Assembly (NCBI RefSeq): GCF_013408655.1 | Contig: NZ_JACCBP010000001.1 | Location: forward strand, 3,038,001-3,102,000 | From: Pigmentiphaga litoralis | Lineage (GTDB): Bacteria; Pseudomonadota; Gammaproteobacteria; Burkholderiales; Burkholderiaceae_B | Length of the DNA: 64,000 nt | Direction: 5' to 3' | Part shown: piece by piece, positions 24,983 to 34,725 of the stretch | How positions within the stretch are numbered: position 1 is the stretch's first letter | How the letters are laid out: every line of letters begins with the position of its first letter | The notes under the pieces: generated by a model | Database searches by the model: none | What the model saw: the letters and a program-made list of their open reading frames with translations, nothing else | Told to the model about the DNA's origin: nothing | Made by a program: the position numbers and the translations under genes

Positions 24983-26311
24983 ATGGCCTCTCCCTCCTCC
25001 CCTTCCCCTTCCGACCTGTCTGCCTACTGGATGCCGTTCACGGCCAACCGGGACTTCAAGGCGCACCCGCGCATGCTGGTCTCGGCCGAAGGCATGTACT
25101 ACCGCGACGATGCCGGCAACGCCGTGCTCGACGGGACAGCGGGACTCTGGTGCGTGCCGCTGGGCCACAGCCAGCCGCGCATCGTGTCAGCCGTGCAGAA
25201 GGCCGTGGCCACGCTGGACTACGCACCGTCATTCCAGATGGGCCACCCGGCGGCCTTTGAATTGGCGGATCGCCTGCGTGACTACACCGGTGGCCGCTTC
25301 AGCCAGATCTTCTTTACCGGTTCGGGATCGGAATCGGTCGACAGTGCACTGAAGATTGCGCTTGGCTACCATCGGGCGCGCGGCGAACCCACGCGCACCC
25401 GCTTCATCGGTCGCGAACGCGGGTACCACGGCGTGGGCTTTGGCGGCATGTCGGTGGGCGGCATCCCGGGCAATCGCAAGACCTTCCATGCGTCCTTGCT
25501 GCCCGGCGTGGATCATCTTCAGCATACGCACGATCTGACCCGCAACGCCTTCAGCCGCGGCGTGCCGCAGCATGGCGCCGAACTGGCGGATGAACTGGAA
25601 CGGCTGGTGACGCTGCACGATGCGTCCAACATTGCCGCAGTGATTGTCGAGCCCGTATCCGGCTCCACCGGCGTGCTGATTCCGCCCGTGGGCTACCTGA
25701 AACGCCTGCGCGACATCTGCACCAAGCACGGCATCCTGCTCATCTTTGATGAAGTCATTACCGGTTTTGGCCGCCTGGGCACCCCCTTCGCGTATGACTA
25801 CTTCGATGTCATGCCCGACATGGTCACCACCGCCAAGGGCGTGACGAACGGCGTCGTGCCGATGGGCGCCGTCATGGTCCAGCCGCACGTGTACGACGCC
25901 TTCATGCATGGCCCGGCCGGCATCGAACTCGCGCACGGCTACACCTACTCCGGCCATCCGCTGGCGTGCGCGGCGGGCCTGGCCACACTCGATATTTTTG
26001 AGCAGGACGGCATTCTTGAACATGCTCAAAGCGTGGTCGAGTATTGGCACGATGCCGCCTTTGCGCTGCGTGACGCGCCGAATGTGATCGACATTCGTGC
26101 GATCGGCATGGTCATCGGGATCGAACTGGCGCCCCGCGCCGGCCAGCCCGGTGCGCGGGCGTTCGAGGCCTTCCGCCGCGCGTTCGCCGATGGCCTGCTC
26201 ATCCGGGTGACGGGGGACATCATCGCCTTGTCGCCGCCGCTGGTGATCGAGAAGGCCCAGATCGACGAATTGTTCGACAAGCTCGGAAAGGTATTGCGCA
26301 ACCTGGACTGA
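24983..26311 (+). CDS. omega-amino acid--pyruvate (beta-alanine) aminotransferase
   Basis: The 442-residue class III PLP aminotransferase resembles Pseudomonas omega-amino acid:pyruvate transaminase, moving amino groups from beta-alanine or other omega-amines to pyruvate. It has YWMPFTANRDFKAHPRM near the start, FTGSGSESVDSALKIAL for the cofactor phosphate, DEVITGFGRLG, and K285 in TTAKGVTNG. The ATG at 24983 matches family length; the frame stays open 91 codons upstream in unrelated sequence. The following APC permease may import its amine substrate. Confidence 0.9.
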   Translation: MASPSSPSPSDLSAYWMPFTANRDFKAHPRMLVSAEGMYYRDDAGNAVLDGTAGLWCVPLGHSQPRIVSAVQKAVATLDYAPSFQMGHPAAFELADRLRDYTGGRFSQIFFTGSGSESVDSALKIALGYHRARGEPTRTRFIGRERGYHGVGFGGMSVGGIPGNRKTFHASLLPGVDHLQHTHDLTRNAFSRGVPQHGAELADELERLVTLHDASNIAAVIVEPVSGSTGVLIPPVGYLKRLRDICTKHGILLIFDEVITGFGRLGTPFAYDYFDVMPDMVTTAKGVTNGVVPMGAVMVQPHVYDAFMHGPAGIELAHGYTYSGHPLACAAGLATLDIFEQDGILEHAQSVVEYWHDAAFALRDAPNVIDIRAIGMVIGIELAPRAGQPGARAFEAFRRAFADGLLIRVTGDIIALSPPLVIEKAQIDELFDKLGKVLRNLD

Positions 26312-26483
26312 TCGATCGTGTGGCACCGGCGATGGTCCGTGCGCCACGATCAGCAGGCTTAGCGGATCGGACTATCGCACTATTGGATTATCCGATTATC
26401 GGCCGCGGACTTTGCCCGCGCCATGCGACGCCAGGATCCCAACTTTCACTCAAGCGCCGGCCCAGTTCCGCGCAAGGAATGCC

Positions 26484-27836
26484 ATGTCGTCCCAGGAATT
26501 GCCTTCGACCGGTGAGCCCGCCATGCGTGATGTGACCGGCGAACCGCTGCGCCGCGCCATCACCGGCCCGCTGCTGCTCTTCTTTATTCTGGGCGACGTG
26601 CTGGGCGCAGGCGTCTACACCCTGGCCGGCACCATTGCCGGGCGCGTCGGCGGCGCACTGTGGGCGCCACTCTTGCTCGCACTCGTCTTTGCACTGCTGG
26701 TAGCCGGGTCCTACGCGGAACTCGTCACCAAATACCCGCGCGCAGGCGGCGCGGCTGTCTTTGCGGCCAAGGCCTTCAAACGGCCTGTCATCTCATTTTT
26801 GGTCGGCTTCTGCATGGTCGCCGCGGGCGTCACCAGCGCCGCTGGCCTGGCCGTCGCCTTTGCCGGCGACTATTTGAGCGCGTTCATCAACGTGCCCCCC
26901 ATCGCCGCCGCGCTCGTCTTTCTCGTCGCCATCGCCCTGCTCAATGCCCGCGGCATCAAGGAATCGCTCAGCGCCAACCTGGTCATGACGTTGATCGAGC
27001 TATCCGGCCTGCTGATCGTCATCGCCTGCGGCATCTATCTGGTGACCAAAGGACAAGGCAACTTCAGCCAGCTGACCCAATTCCGTCCCGGCGTGTCGCC
27101 GGCCATGGCCGTGCTTGGCGGTGCCCTGCTCGCCTTCTATTCCTTTGTCGGCTTCGAGACATCCGCCAACCTGGCCGAAGAAGTCCGCGACGTGCGCCGC
27201 GTCTACCCCATCGCCCTGTTTGCGTCGCTGCTCATCGCGGGCCTTGTGTACGTGCTCGTTGCCCTGGCTGCATCGCTGATCGTCCCGATCGATCAGCTGG
27301 CCAACTCATCCGCCCCGCTGCTGGAAGTCGTCCGCGCGTCCGGCCTAGGCATCCCGCCCCGCTGGTTCGCGGTGATTGCCCTCGTCGCCGTCGCCAACGG
27401 CGCCCTGCTCACCATGATCATGGCCAGCCGCCTGACCTACGGCATGGCCCGCGAAGGCCTGCTGCCCGACCGCCTCGCCAGCGTCCTGCCCGTGCGCCGC
27501 ACTCCCGGCACAGCCATTCTCTGGACCACCGTCGTCGCGATGGCCCTGACCTTCACATCCACCCTGGAAGTCCTGGCCGGCACCGTCGTCCTGTTGCTGC
27601 TGGTGGTGTTCCTGAGCACCAACATTGCCGTGCTGGTGCTGCGCAAGGACGTGGTGGCCGAGCCGCACTTTCGCGTGCCGACCATCCTGCCGTGGCTGTC
27701 GATCGGCTGCTGCCTGCTGCTGGCGTCGCAACAGAGCCTGGAAACGGTGCTGCGCGGTGGCGGGTTGCTGCTGCTGGGCGTGCTGTTGTTCGGCCTGACG
27801 CGGTTGGGGAAAGGGGCGTCGCCAAGACATCGGTGA
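26484..27836 (+). CDS. APC-family amino acid/amine permease
   Basis: The 450-residue protein has about twelve membrane segments and the APC opening GPLLLFFILGDVLGAGVYTLAGTIAG, with GSYAELVTKYPRAGGAA at the second segment and FYSFVGFETSANLAEE near the middle. Such permeases take up amino acids or polyamines with protons or sodium. The ATG at 26484 follows AAGGA; an earlier in-frame ATG at 26412 is less likely. It is downstream of the omega-aminotransferase on the same strand, suggesting uptake of an amine that enzyme uses. It converges with the HEPN gene. Confidence 0.9.
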   Translation: MSSQELPSTGEPAMRDVTGEPLRRAITGPLLLFFILGDVLGAGVYTLAGTIAGRVGGALWAPLLLALVFALLVAGSYAELVTKYPRAGGAAVFAAKAFKRPVISFLVGFCMVAAGVTSAAGLAVAFAGDYLSAFINVPPIAAALVFLVAIALLNARGIKESLSANLVMTLIELSGLLIVIACGIYLVTKGQGNFSQLTQFRPGVSPAMAVLGGALLAFYSFVGFETSANLAEEVRDVRRVYPIALFASLLIAGLVYVLVALAASLIVPIDQLANSSAPLLEVVRASGLGIPPRWFAVIALVAVANGALLTMIMASRLTYGMAREGLLPDRLASVLPVRRTPGTAILWTTVVAMALTFTSTLEVLAGTVVLLLLVVFLSTNIAVLVLRKDVVAEPHFRVPTILPWLSIGCCLLLASQQSLETVLRGGGLLLLGVLLFGLTRLGKGASPRHR

Positions 27837-27858
27837 TTGACGTATGCGCCGTGACCGG

Positions 27859-28713
27859 CTATCGCCTTTGCTTGTACAACGCCAAGCCTGCATTGTCAGA
27901 GATTGGAACGCCTTCTGACCATGGAGCAAGAGGCTGGCTGACGTAGGCAAATACGGCCGCATCCTGAACAAGCTGATCGAACAGCCTGCCTTGAAATCCG
28001 TGTCTATGAACCTGTGCGGTCTGAGGGCACATCCACGCCATCACTTGGAGTATCCGCTGCCGCCTGGACATCACCCGCTGCAGCATGTCGGACCAATGCT
28101 GCGCGGGACTGCTGCGGAACCATCCTTCCGACCAGACCGGCTTGCAATGTGAGAGCCGGTTGCGCCAGTTCTGCGCATCTTTGACCACGGCGACCGTCTC
28201 CTTCCGGTTAGGCTGGAATCGCCAATGCTGCCTGGCTCTCGGATGCGCCGGAAACACGTCAACGAAAGTCGTCGCTTCGATCGCAGGTGTCGGCAGCTGC
28301 GAATCGAGCACATTGGGCCAGACACCGAACGAGAGCGATGCGACAACACGGCCGGGAGGTGGGAGAACAGCGAGGCGCAGGCCGCTGTTCGCGCAAAGTA
28401 TCTTTTCCACCTTTTCGAATGTTTCCCCGTAAAGGATCATCCATCCGGCTTTGTGGTCGTACCAGGCGACAGATGTGGCCGGCTCACCCGCGGCCATACT
28501 CGCCTGACGGGACAAACTGACATGAATCCGATTCCGGAGTGTGATCTCGAATGTGTGGACAAGCGATTGCAGACACATTGCCATTGATTGGCTCCAAAGG
28601 ATGGCGCCAGCCGTTTCTGCATCGGTCTGTGTACGAAAGACGCGTCGGTAAACCCCTGCGCGCGGTCTGGATAACGTGTCCAGGTAAGCTTGGTAAGGCA
28701 TTGACGTGAACAT
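27859..28713 (-). CDS. Abi-like HEPN-domain protein, candidate RNase/phage defence
   Basis: The 284-residue protein carries an Abi-like pattern: LQSLVHTFEITLRNRIHVSL at residues 48-67 and WRNRLSHCKPVW near 183-194, which contains the HEPN catalytic R-x4-H (R184-N185 ... H189). HEPN proteins of this kind cut RNA and often act in abortive infection or toxin-antitoxin systems. It stands alone between a permease and ssb with no obvious antitoxin gene. A TATAGT about 11 bases ahead of the ATG suggests a nearly leaderless message. The base composition looks less GC-rich than the flanks, hinting at transfer. The next ATG (28701) is an alternative start. Confidence 0.72.
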   Translation of the reverse strand: MFTSMPYQAYLDTLSRPRAGVYRRVFRTQTDAETAGAILWSQSMAMCLQSLVHTFEITLRNRIHVSLSRQASMAAGEPATSVAWYDHKAGWMILYGETFEKVEKILCANSGLRLAVLPPPGRVVASLSFGVWPNVLDSQLPTPAIEATTFVDVFPAHPRARQHWRFQPNRKETVAVVKDAQNWRNRLSHCKPVWSEGWFRSSPAQHWSDMLQRVMSRRQRILQVMAWMCPQTAQVHRHGFQGRLFDQLVQDAAVFAYVSQPLAPWSEGVPISDNAGLALYKQRR

Positions 28714-28929
28714 CCTCGATAACTATACTTTTTTGATGCACGGCGGGATCCGCCGCTCCCAAACCCAGTCGCAAGACCGGGTGCCCTTAGGTTCTTGAAC
28801 CGAAATTGGTGAAGCCCCCGCCGTAATAGAGCCTGCGCCACCCACTGGGTGGCGTTGTGCTTTCTGCGACGCATACGCCACACGCCTTCCGCGGCCATCG
28901 TGGCAACCACGTACAAACCCATCGCCCAA

Positions 28930-28955
28930 AGAAAAACCCCGCGTCGCCGCGGGGT
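28930..28955 (-). terminator. Rho-independent terminator of ssb
   Basis: Read on the reverse strand, CCCCGCG-GCGA-CGCGGGG is followed by TTTTTCTTT, about 25 bases after the ssb stop. A seven-pair GC stem plus T run is a textbook terminator. The stretch 28714-28929 before it shows no convincing gene. Confidence 0.85.
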
Positions 28956-28980
28956 TCCTGGTACCAGACTGCTCGATCGA

Positions 28981-29487
28981 TCAGAACGGAATGTCGTCGT
29001 CCATGTCCGCAAAGTTCGGCGCGGCATTGTTGCTCGAGCCTTGCGACGCGGCCGGACGCGGGCTGCTGGCCGGACGGGCGGCCGGGCGGGCAGCCGGGGC
29101 GTTGTAGGTCTGATCGCCGCCGTCGTTGCCGCCGCCGCCACCGCCGCCTTCACGGCCACCCAGCAATTGCATCTGGTCGGCCACGATTTCGGTCGTGAAC
29201 TTGTCGGCGCCGGTGTCCTTGTCCTGCCACTTGCGCGTCTTCAGGCGGCCTTCCACGTAGACCGGGCGACCCTTCTTCAGGTATTCGCCGGCGATTTCGG
29301 CCAGGCGGTTGTAGAACACCACGCGGTGCCATTCGGTTTCTTCACGCTTTTCGCCGGACGTCTTGTCTTTCCAGCTGGACGTGGTGGCGATGGATACGTT
29401 GCAGATTGCCGCGCCATCGGGGCTGTAGCGGACTTCGGGGTCGCGTCCCAGGTTGCCGACGAGGATTACTTTGTTGACGGATGCCAT
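28981..29487 (-). CDS. ssb: single-stranded DNA-binding protein
   Basis: The 168-residue protein opens [20 protein letters not shown], has the OB-fold residues [22 protein letters not shown], then a Gly-rich linker ([13 protein letters not shown] run around residue 115) and the acidic tail DMDDDIPF that docks repair and replication partners. It coats single-stranded DNA in replication, recombination and repair. It is on the same strand as the MFS gene upstream and near uvrA, as often seen in betaproteobacteria. Confidence 0.97.
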   Translation of the reverse strand: MASVNKVILVGNLGRDPEVRYSPDGAAICNVSIATTSSWKDKTSGEKREETEWHRVVFYNRLAEIAGEYLKKGRPVYVEGRLKTRKWQDKDTGADKFTTEIVADQMQLLGGREGGGGGGGNDGGDQTYNAPAARPAARPASSPRPAASQGSSNNAAPNFADMDDDIPF

Positions 29488-29675
29488 TCCACTTTCTCCA
29501 AATGATTCAATTGCAATGTCGGGCTGCGCGCGTCGGCGGGTGGGGCACAGAACGCCGCCGGTCGCAGCCCGTCATGATTCGTTCGATGGGCCCGGGCCAC
29601 CATGCGGGGTGGCTCGTATGGCCCGGATATTTCGGTCCTGCCTGCGGGCGGGTTCCACCCGCCCTGCCGGCGCCA

Positions 29676-30890
29676 TCAGGACGCCGCGGCCTGCCGGGCC
29701 GTGCGGCGCGGCGGCAGGGGTGTCAGCCGCCAGGTGGCAATCAGCCATATTACCGCGAGCACGGCGGCCAATACGTATACGGCTGAAGAACTTGCGTGCA
29801 ACGACAGGTAGCCGCCCAGCGCGCCCCCGGCGAACAGCCCGGCGGCCTGGCTGGTGTTGTAAAAGCCCAGCGCCAGGCCCTTGACGGTAGGTGGCGCCAC
29901 CCGCGAAACCAGAGACGGCTGCATGGCTTCCAGCACGTTGAAGACCGAGAAGAAGGCGGTCAACGCGATGACCAGCGCCACATAATGCGCCTGCGCCCAG
30001 ACCAGCCCGATACAGACCAGCAATAAGGCGCCGACTGCGCCCCGCATGGTCTGCCGGTGGGTCGAAAAGCGTTCCGTCACGCCAATGATGGGCACCATGA
30101 CCAGGAAGGACACGACGATCACGGGCAGGTAGACGCGCCATAAGGTGCTGGCTTCGAGCCCGCCGATGCGCACCAGGGTGGCTGGCACGACGACAAACAG
30201 CGCCACCTGGATCAAATGCAATGTGAATACGCCAAGATTCAGGCGCAGCAGGTCGGGGTTCAGCAGCACGGTGCGGAACGGAATCTTGCCGGTGGACGGC
30301 GGCGTGGGCGGCGCGGCCGGGACGATCCAGGCGGCAACGGCCAGGGCGGCCACCCCCAGTGCGGCGATGGTCCAGAACAGCCCGGGCAGCCCGCCCCAGC
30401 CGACCAGCAGGGGCGCCAGCACCAGGGAAATGGCAAACGTGATGCCGATCGACACGCCGATCATGGCCATGGCTTTGGTGCGGACGTGGTCGCGGGTGGC
30501 GTCGGCCAGCCAGGCGGTGACGGCGGCCGATATGGCGCCGGAGCCCTGGATGGCTCGCCCGAGGGTGATCCAGAAGAGGTCATCGGACAGCGCACAGACG
30601 ATGCTGCCGAGCACGAACAGAAGCAGCCCGAACACGACCACCGGCCGGCGGCCCCACTTGTCGGACGCAATGCCAAAAGGAATCTGCATGAAGGCCTGCG
30701 TCAGACCGTACATGCCCAGCGCCAGGCCCACGCGGGCGGGGTCGTTCCCGCCGGGCAGGCCCTGGGCCGCGACGGCAAATACCGGCAGCAGCAGGAACAG
30801 CCCGAGCATCCGGCACATGAACAGGCCGGCCAGCGAGAAGCTGGCGCGCCGTTCGGACGGGGTCATGCGAAAGGAGTCAGGAGCGGTCAT
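29676..30890 (-). CDS. MFS transporter adjacent to uvrA
   Basis: The 404-residue protein has about twelve membrane segments; ASFSLAGLFMCRMLGLFLLLP opens helix 1 and GIASDKWGRRPVVVFGLLLF is the classic MFS loop after helix 2. Drug-resistance-type transporters (Bcr/CflA-like) have this look, but no substrate can be named. The reading frame remains open into the antisense of uvrA, but the protein starts at 30888-30890 (or at 30866). Divergent from uvrA with a 183-base shared promoter region. Confidence 0.85.
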   Translation of the reverse strand: MTAPDSFRMTPSERRASFSLAGLFMCRMLGLFLLLPVFAVAAQGLPGGNDPARVGLALGMYGLTQAFMQIPFGIASDKWGRRPVVVFGLLLFVLGSIVCALSDDLFWITLGRAIQGSGAISAAVTAWLADATRDHVRTKAMAMIGVSIGITFAISLVLAPLLVGWGGLPGLFWTIAALGVAALAVAAWIVPAAPPTPPSTGKIPFRTVLLNPDLLRLNLGVFTLHLIQVALFVVVPATLVRIGGLEASTLWRVYLPVIVVSFLVMVPIIGVTERFSTHRQTMRGAVGALLLVCIGLVWAQAHYVALVIALTAFFSVFNVLEAMQPSLVSRVAPPTVKGLALGFYNTSQAAGLFAGGALGGYLSLHASSSAVYVLAAVLAVIWLIATWRLTPLPPRRTARQAAAS

Positions 30891-31073
30891 CAGGACGCAT
30901 GGATGCAGCGAGGGCGGATCGGATAGGCGCGCGATATTGCAGCGCGTTATAGTACCAAGTTGGCTTTTGACCGGGTTGGACGCAAACGTTCGGCCGGCCG
31001 ATGCCGGAACAGCAAACGGATAAGCAAAACTGATGGGTTGCAGAGTAATGAACGGCAAAGTGGGTGCAGGGTC

Positions 31074-33998
31074 ATGGATGTAATACGGATCCGGGGCGCC
31101 CGCACGCACAACCTCAAGAACGTGTCGCTGGAACTGCCGCGGCACCAGTTGGTGGTGATTACCGGCTTGTCGGGTTCGGGCAAGTCGTCGCTGGCGTTCG
31201 ATACGCTGTACGCAGAAGGCCAACGGCGTTATGTCGAAAGCCTGTCCGCCTACGCCCGGCAATTCCTGCAGCTTATGGACAAGCCCGAGGTCGACCTGAT
31301 CGAAGGCCTGTCGCCGGCGATTTCGATCGAACAGAAGGCCGCCAGCCACAATCCGCGGTCCACCGTGGGCACCGTGACCGAAATCCACGACTACCTGCGC
31401 CTGCTGTTTGCGCGGGTGGGGACGCCCTATTGCCCGGACCACCTGCTGCCCTTGCAGGCGCAGAGCGTGAGCCAGATGGTCGATGCCACGCTGGCCATGT
31501 CGCCCGAAATGCGCCTGGCGATCCTGGCGCCGCTGGTGCGCGACCGCAAGGGCAGTTTCGAAGACGACCTGGCCAGCCTGCAGGCGCAGGGCTTCGTGCG
31601 GGTGCGGGTCGATGGCGAGGTCATGGACATTGCCAGCGTGCCGCCGCTGAAAAAGAACGACAAGCACGATATCGACATCGTGATCGACCGGCTGCGGGTG
31701 CGCCCGGAAGCACAGCAGCGCCTGGCGGAAAGTTTCGAGACGGCGATCACGCTGGCCCAGGGCCGCGCGATCGTGCTGGAACTGGACGCCGCGGAAGACG
31801 AAACGCACGGCAAGGAACACCTGTTTTCCAGCCGCTATGCCTGCCCGGTGTGCAGCCACAGCCTGCCGGAACTGGAACCGCGCCTGTTCAGCTTCAACAA
31901 CCCGGTGGGCGCGTGCCCGACCTGCGATGGCATTGGCCATGTCGGTTTCTTCGACCCCAAGCGGGTCGTGGCCTTTCCGGAACTGAGCCTGGCCAGTGGC
32001 GCCATCAAGGGCTGGGACCGACGCAATCCGTTCTATCACCAGTTGCTGACCAACCTGGCGGCCTTCTACGAATTCGAAGTCGATACGCCGTTTGAAGAAC
32101 TGCTGCCCGAGGTGCAGGAACGGGTGCTGTTCGGGTCGGGGGAACAGGAAATTCCGTTCACCTATGTGAACGAGAAGGGCCGCACGTCGGTCAAGACGCA
32201 TGCCTTTGAGGGCGTGATTCCGAACCTGGAACGGCGCTGGAAGGAAACCGAGTCGGCCACGGTGCGTGAAGAACTGGGCAAGTACCGGAACATCAAGACC
32301 TGTCCGGACTGCGGGGGGTCGCGCCTGCGCCGGGAAGCGCGCTTTGTGAAGGTGGGCGAAGGCGAACAGGGCCTGGCCATCTATGAACTGGAAGCCCTGC
32401 CGCTGGCCGAATGCCTGCGCTGGTTCGAAGAACTGGCGCTGACCGGCGCCAAGCGCGACATTGCCGACCGTATCGTCAAGGAAATCGCGTCGCGCCTGTC
32501 CTTCCTGAATAACGTCGGCCTGAGTTACCTGTCTCTGGACCGCAGCGCCGACACCATTTCGGGTGGCGAGGCGCAGCGGATCCGGCTGGCCAGCCAGATC
32601 GGTTCCGGCCTGACGGGCGTGATGTACGTGCTGGACGAGCCGTCGATCGGCTTGCACCAGCGCGACAACGATCGCCTGATCGACACCTTGCGTCACCTGC
32701 GCGACCTGGGCAACAGCGTGATCGTGGTCGAGCATGACGAAGACATGATCCGCGCGGCCGACTGGGTGGTGGACATGGGACCGGGCGCCGGGGAACACGG
32801 CGGCGAAATCGTGTCCGAAGGCACGCCGGCGCATGTGCTGGACGACCCGAAATCCTTGACCGGCCAGTACATGAGCGGCGCGCTGACCATTGCGGTGCCC
32901 GCCCGCCGGCCTGTGCACGACGAGCCGGACCTGAAGTGGCTGCATCTGCTGGGCGCATCGGGCAACAACCTGAAGTCGGTCGACCTGCACATTCCGGTCG
33001 GCCGCCTGGTGTGCATTGCAGGCGTGTCGGGATCGGGCAAGTCCACGCTGATCAACGACACCCTGGTGCCGACCGTGTCGCAGCACCTGTACAACAGCCA
33101 GACCGAGCCGGCGCCGTACGTGTCGATCGACGGGCTGGACCATTTCGACAAGATCATCAGTGTCGACCAGAGCCCGATCGGCCGCACGCCACGCAGCAAT
33201 CCAGCCACCTACACGGGCCTGTTCACGCCGATCCGTGAACTGTTTGCCGGCGTGCCCGAGTCGCGGGCGCGGGGCTACGATCCGGGCCGCTTCAGCTTCA
33301 ACGTCAAGGGCGGCCGCTGCGAAGCCTGCCAGGGCGACGGCATGGTCAAGGTGGAAATGCACTTTCTGCCCGACATCTATGTGCCCTGCGACGTCTGCCA
33401 CGGCAAGCGCTACAACCGCGAAACGCTGGAAATCCGGTATCGCGGCCGGAACATCAGCGAAGTGCTGGACCTGACGGTCGAACAGGCGCTGACCTATTTC
33501 GAAGCGGTGCCTGCGATCGCGCGCAAGCTGCAGACGCTGATCGAGGTGGGCCTGGGATATATCCGCCTGGGCCAGAGCGCGACCACCCTGTCGGGCGGCG
33601 AGGCGCAGCGCGTCAAGCTGTCGCAGGAACTGTCCAAGCGCGGCACGGGCAGCACGCTGTACATCCTGGATGAGCCGACCACGGGTCTGCACTTCCACGA
33701 CATTGCGCTGCTGCTGGAAGTGATCGGCCAACTGGTCATCACGGGCAATACCGTGGTCGTGATCGAGCACAACCTGGACGTCATCAAGACGGCGGACTGG
33801 GTGATCGACATGGGCCCGGAAGGCGGGGACGGCGGCGGGCAGATCGTGGCCCAGGGCACGCCCGAGGACATTGCCCGGAATCCGGCCAGCCACACCGGCA
33901 AGTACCTGGCGCGACTGCTCGAGACGGCGGCTGCGAACAAGAAGACGGCCAAGCCGGCCCGGGCCAGCAAGAAAGTCGCGGATCCGGACGCGGCGTAA
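31074..33998 (+). CDS. uvrA: excinuclease ABC subunit A
   Basis: The 974-residue ABC-type ATPase recognises DNA damage with UvrB in nucleotide excision repair. There are two ATP modules: Walker [10 protein letters not shown] at residue 31 and [13 protein letters not shown] near 650, with signature motifs [13 protein letters not shown] and [13 protein letters not shown]. Zinc-binding cysteine pairs occur in CPVCSHS/CPTCDG and [14 protein letters not shown]. The C terminus is Lys-rich. The ATG at 31074 gives the standard [16 protein letters not shown]; the frame is open further upstream but without family likeness. I saw no LexA-type CTGT-N8-ACAG box in the leader. Confidence 0.97.
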   Translation: MDVIRIRGARTHNLKNVSLELPRHQLVVITGLSGSGKSSLAFDTLYAEGQRRYVESLSAYARQFLQLMDKPEVDLIEGLSPAISIEQKAASHNPRSTVGTVTEIHDYLRLLFARVGTPYCPDHLLPLQAQSVSQMVDATLAMSPEMRLAILAPLVRDRKGSFEDDLASLQAQGFVRVRVDGEVMDIASVPPLKKNDKHDIDIVIDRLRVRPEAQQRLAESFETAITLAQGRAIVLELDAAEDETHGKEHLFSSRYACPVCSHSLPELEPRLFSFNNPVGACPTCDGIGHVGFFDPKRVVAFPELSLASGAIKGWDRRNPFYHQLLTNLAAFYEFEVDTPFEELLPEVQERVLFGSGEQEIPFTYVNEKGRTSVKTHAFEGVIPNLERRWKETESATVREELGKYRNIKTCPDCGGSRLRREARFVKVGEGEQGLAIYELEALPLAECLRWFEELALTGAKRDIADRIVKEIASRLSFLNNVGLSYLSLDRSADTISGGEAQRIRLASQIGSGLTGVMYVLDEPSIGLHQRDNDRLIDTLRHLRDLGNSVIVVEHDEDMIRAADWVVDMGPGAGEHGGEIVSEGTPAHVLDDPKSLTGQYMSGALTIAVPARRPVHDEPDLKWLHLLGASGNNLKSVDLHIPVGRLVCIAGVSGSGKSTLINDTLVPTVSQHLYNSQTEPAPYVSIDGLDHFDKIISVDQSPIGRTPRSNPATYTGLFTPIRELFAGVPESRARGYDPGRFSFNVKGGRCEACQGDGMVKVEMHFLPDIYVPCDVCHGKRYNRETLEIRYRGRNISEVLDLTVEQALTYFEAVPAIARKLQTLIEVGLGYIRLGQSATTLSGGEAQRVKLSQELSKRGTGSTLYILDEPTTGLHFHDIALLLEVIGQLVITGNTVVVIEHNLDVIKTADWVIDMGPEGGDGGGQIVAQGTPEDIARNPASHTGKYLARLLETAAANKKTAKPARASKKVADPDAA

Positions 33999-34008
33999 GG
34001 CGATCGGG

Positions 34009-34575
34009 TCAGCCGGGCAGCAGCCCGGCGTCCCGATAATTCGCCATCAGCGTGTCGAACAGCGACAGGTCGGCACGGCTTCGCGCCACCAGTTGGGCGC
34101 CGGCCACGGCAGCAAAGATGGCGCGCGCCCTTGCTTCTGCGCCATCGGCCCCCACCCGCTTGGCCGCCAGCAACATCTTCACCAACCAGGCGACATTGAC
34201 GTCGGTAAAGGTCTGGACTTCGACCTTTACCGCGTCGGGCAGATCGTCGTATTCGGCCGCCATGAAGCTGCACAGGCACATGCGGTTTTCACGCTCCAGC
34301 GATTGACGAAAGATCTCGGGATAGCGGCGCAGGCTGGCGACAGGATCCCCTTCGGCTTCGGCGATCCCGTCCAGCACGGCTGACGTGTCCTCCCAATACC
34401 GCCGCGCCACGGCCACCCCCAGGTCCGCCTTGGTCGGGAAGTGATAGTGAATGCTCGCACTCTTAATGCCGACCTCTGCCCCCAATTCCCGGAAGTTCAG
34501 TCCGGCGTAGCCGTGCGCCTGCGCGGTACGAGTAGCGGCGGCAAGGATGGCTTCTTTGGCGTTGATCAAGCTCAT
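34009..34575 (-). CDS. TetR-family repressor
   Basis: The 188-residue protein has a TetR DNA-binding domain: KEAILAAATRTAQAHGYAGL then FRELGAEVGIKSASIHYHF, with the recognition helix near residue 45. The ATG at 34573-34575 is favoured; upstream in-frame sequence crosses the operator. It is divergent from an amidase whose promoter is flanked by two matching palindromes, one of which lies between the genes' start regions, so it very likely represses the amidase and itself. Convergent with uvrA (10 bases). Confidence 0.9.
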   Translation of the reverse strand: MSLINAKEAILAAATRTAQAHGYAGLNFRELGAEVGIKSASIHYHFPTKADLGVAVARRYWEDTSAVLDGIAEAEGDPVASLRRYPEIFRQSLERENRMCLCSFMAAEYDDLPDAVKVEVQTFTDVNVAWLVKMLLAAKRVGADGAEARARAIFAAVAGAQLVARSRADLSLFDTLMANYRDAGLLPG

Positions 34576-34640
34576 GGGGGATCTCAAAGGGCGCGCGGAC
34601 AGAGCGCGCCAACGCCTCATTCTACCCGTCCACGATAATT

Positions 34641-34658
34641 CTACCAATTGATAGATAG
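34641..34658. promoter_or_regulatory. TetR operator, upstream copy
   Basis: CTACCAATTGATAGATAG is a one-base variant of the perfect site at 34696-34713. It lies just upstream of the amidase -35 and 65 bases from the repressor gene start. Centre-to-centre distance to the second copy is 55 bases, roughly five DNA turns. Confidence 0.7.
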
Positions 34659-34661
34659 TCT

Positions 34662-34691
34662 TTGACAAGCTGCGCAAACCGCTCCTACTAT
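34662..34691 (+). promoter_or_regulatory. sigma70 promoter of the amidase gene
   Basis: TTGACA (34662-34667), an 18-base spacer and TACTAT (34686-34691) give a near-consensus promoter; transcription should start near 34698. The downstream operator overlaps the start region and the upstream one abuts the -35, fitting direct repression. Confidence 0.8.
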
Positions 34692-34695
34692 TTGC

Positions 34696-34713
34696 CTATC
34701 AATTGATAGATAG
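34696..34713. promoter_or_regulatory. TetR operator, downstream copy (perfect palindrome)
   Basis: CTATCAATTGATAG is a perfect 14-base palindrome followed by a further ATAG. It covers the predicted transcription start of the amidase and ends 12 bases before the amidase ATG. Confidence 0.78.
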
Positions 34714-34725
34714 AGGAACACCACC

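Noticed and set aside
28437..29159. 240-codon reverse frame between ssb and the HEPN gene
   Set aside because: It overlaps both genes in another frame and crosses the ssb terminator; composition is shadow-like.
30891..31073. LexA (SOS) box upstream of uvrA or ssb
   Set aside because: No CTGT-N8-ACAG match was seen in the leader of either gene.
29676..33893. A 1405-codon reverse frame spanning the antisense of uvrA and the MFS gene
   Set aside because: Only the last 404 codons look like protein. The rest is high-GC shadow of uvrA with no family features, and the MFS start has a normal position.
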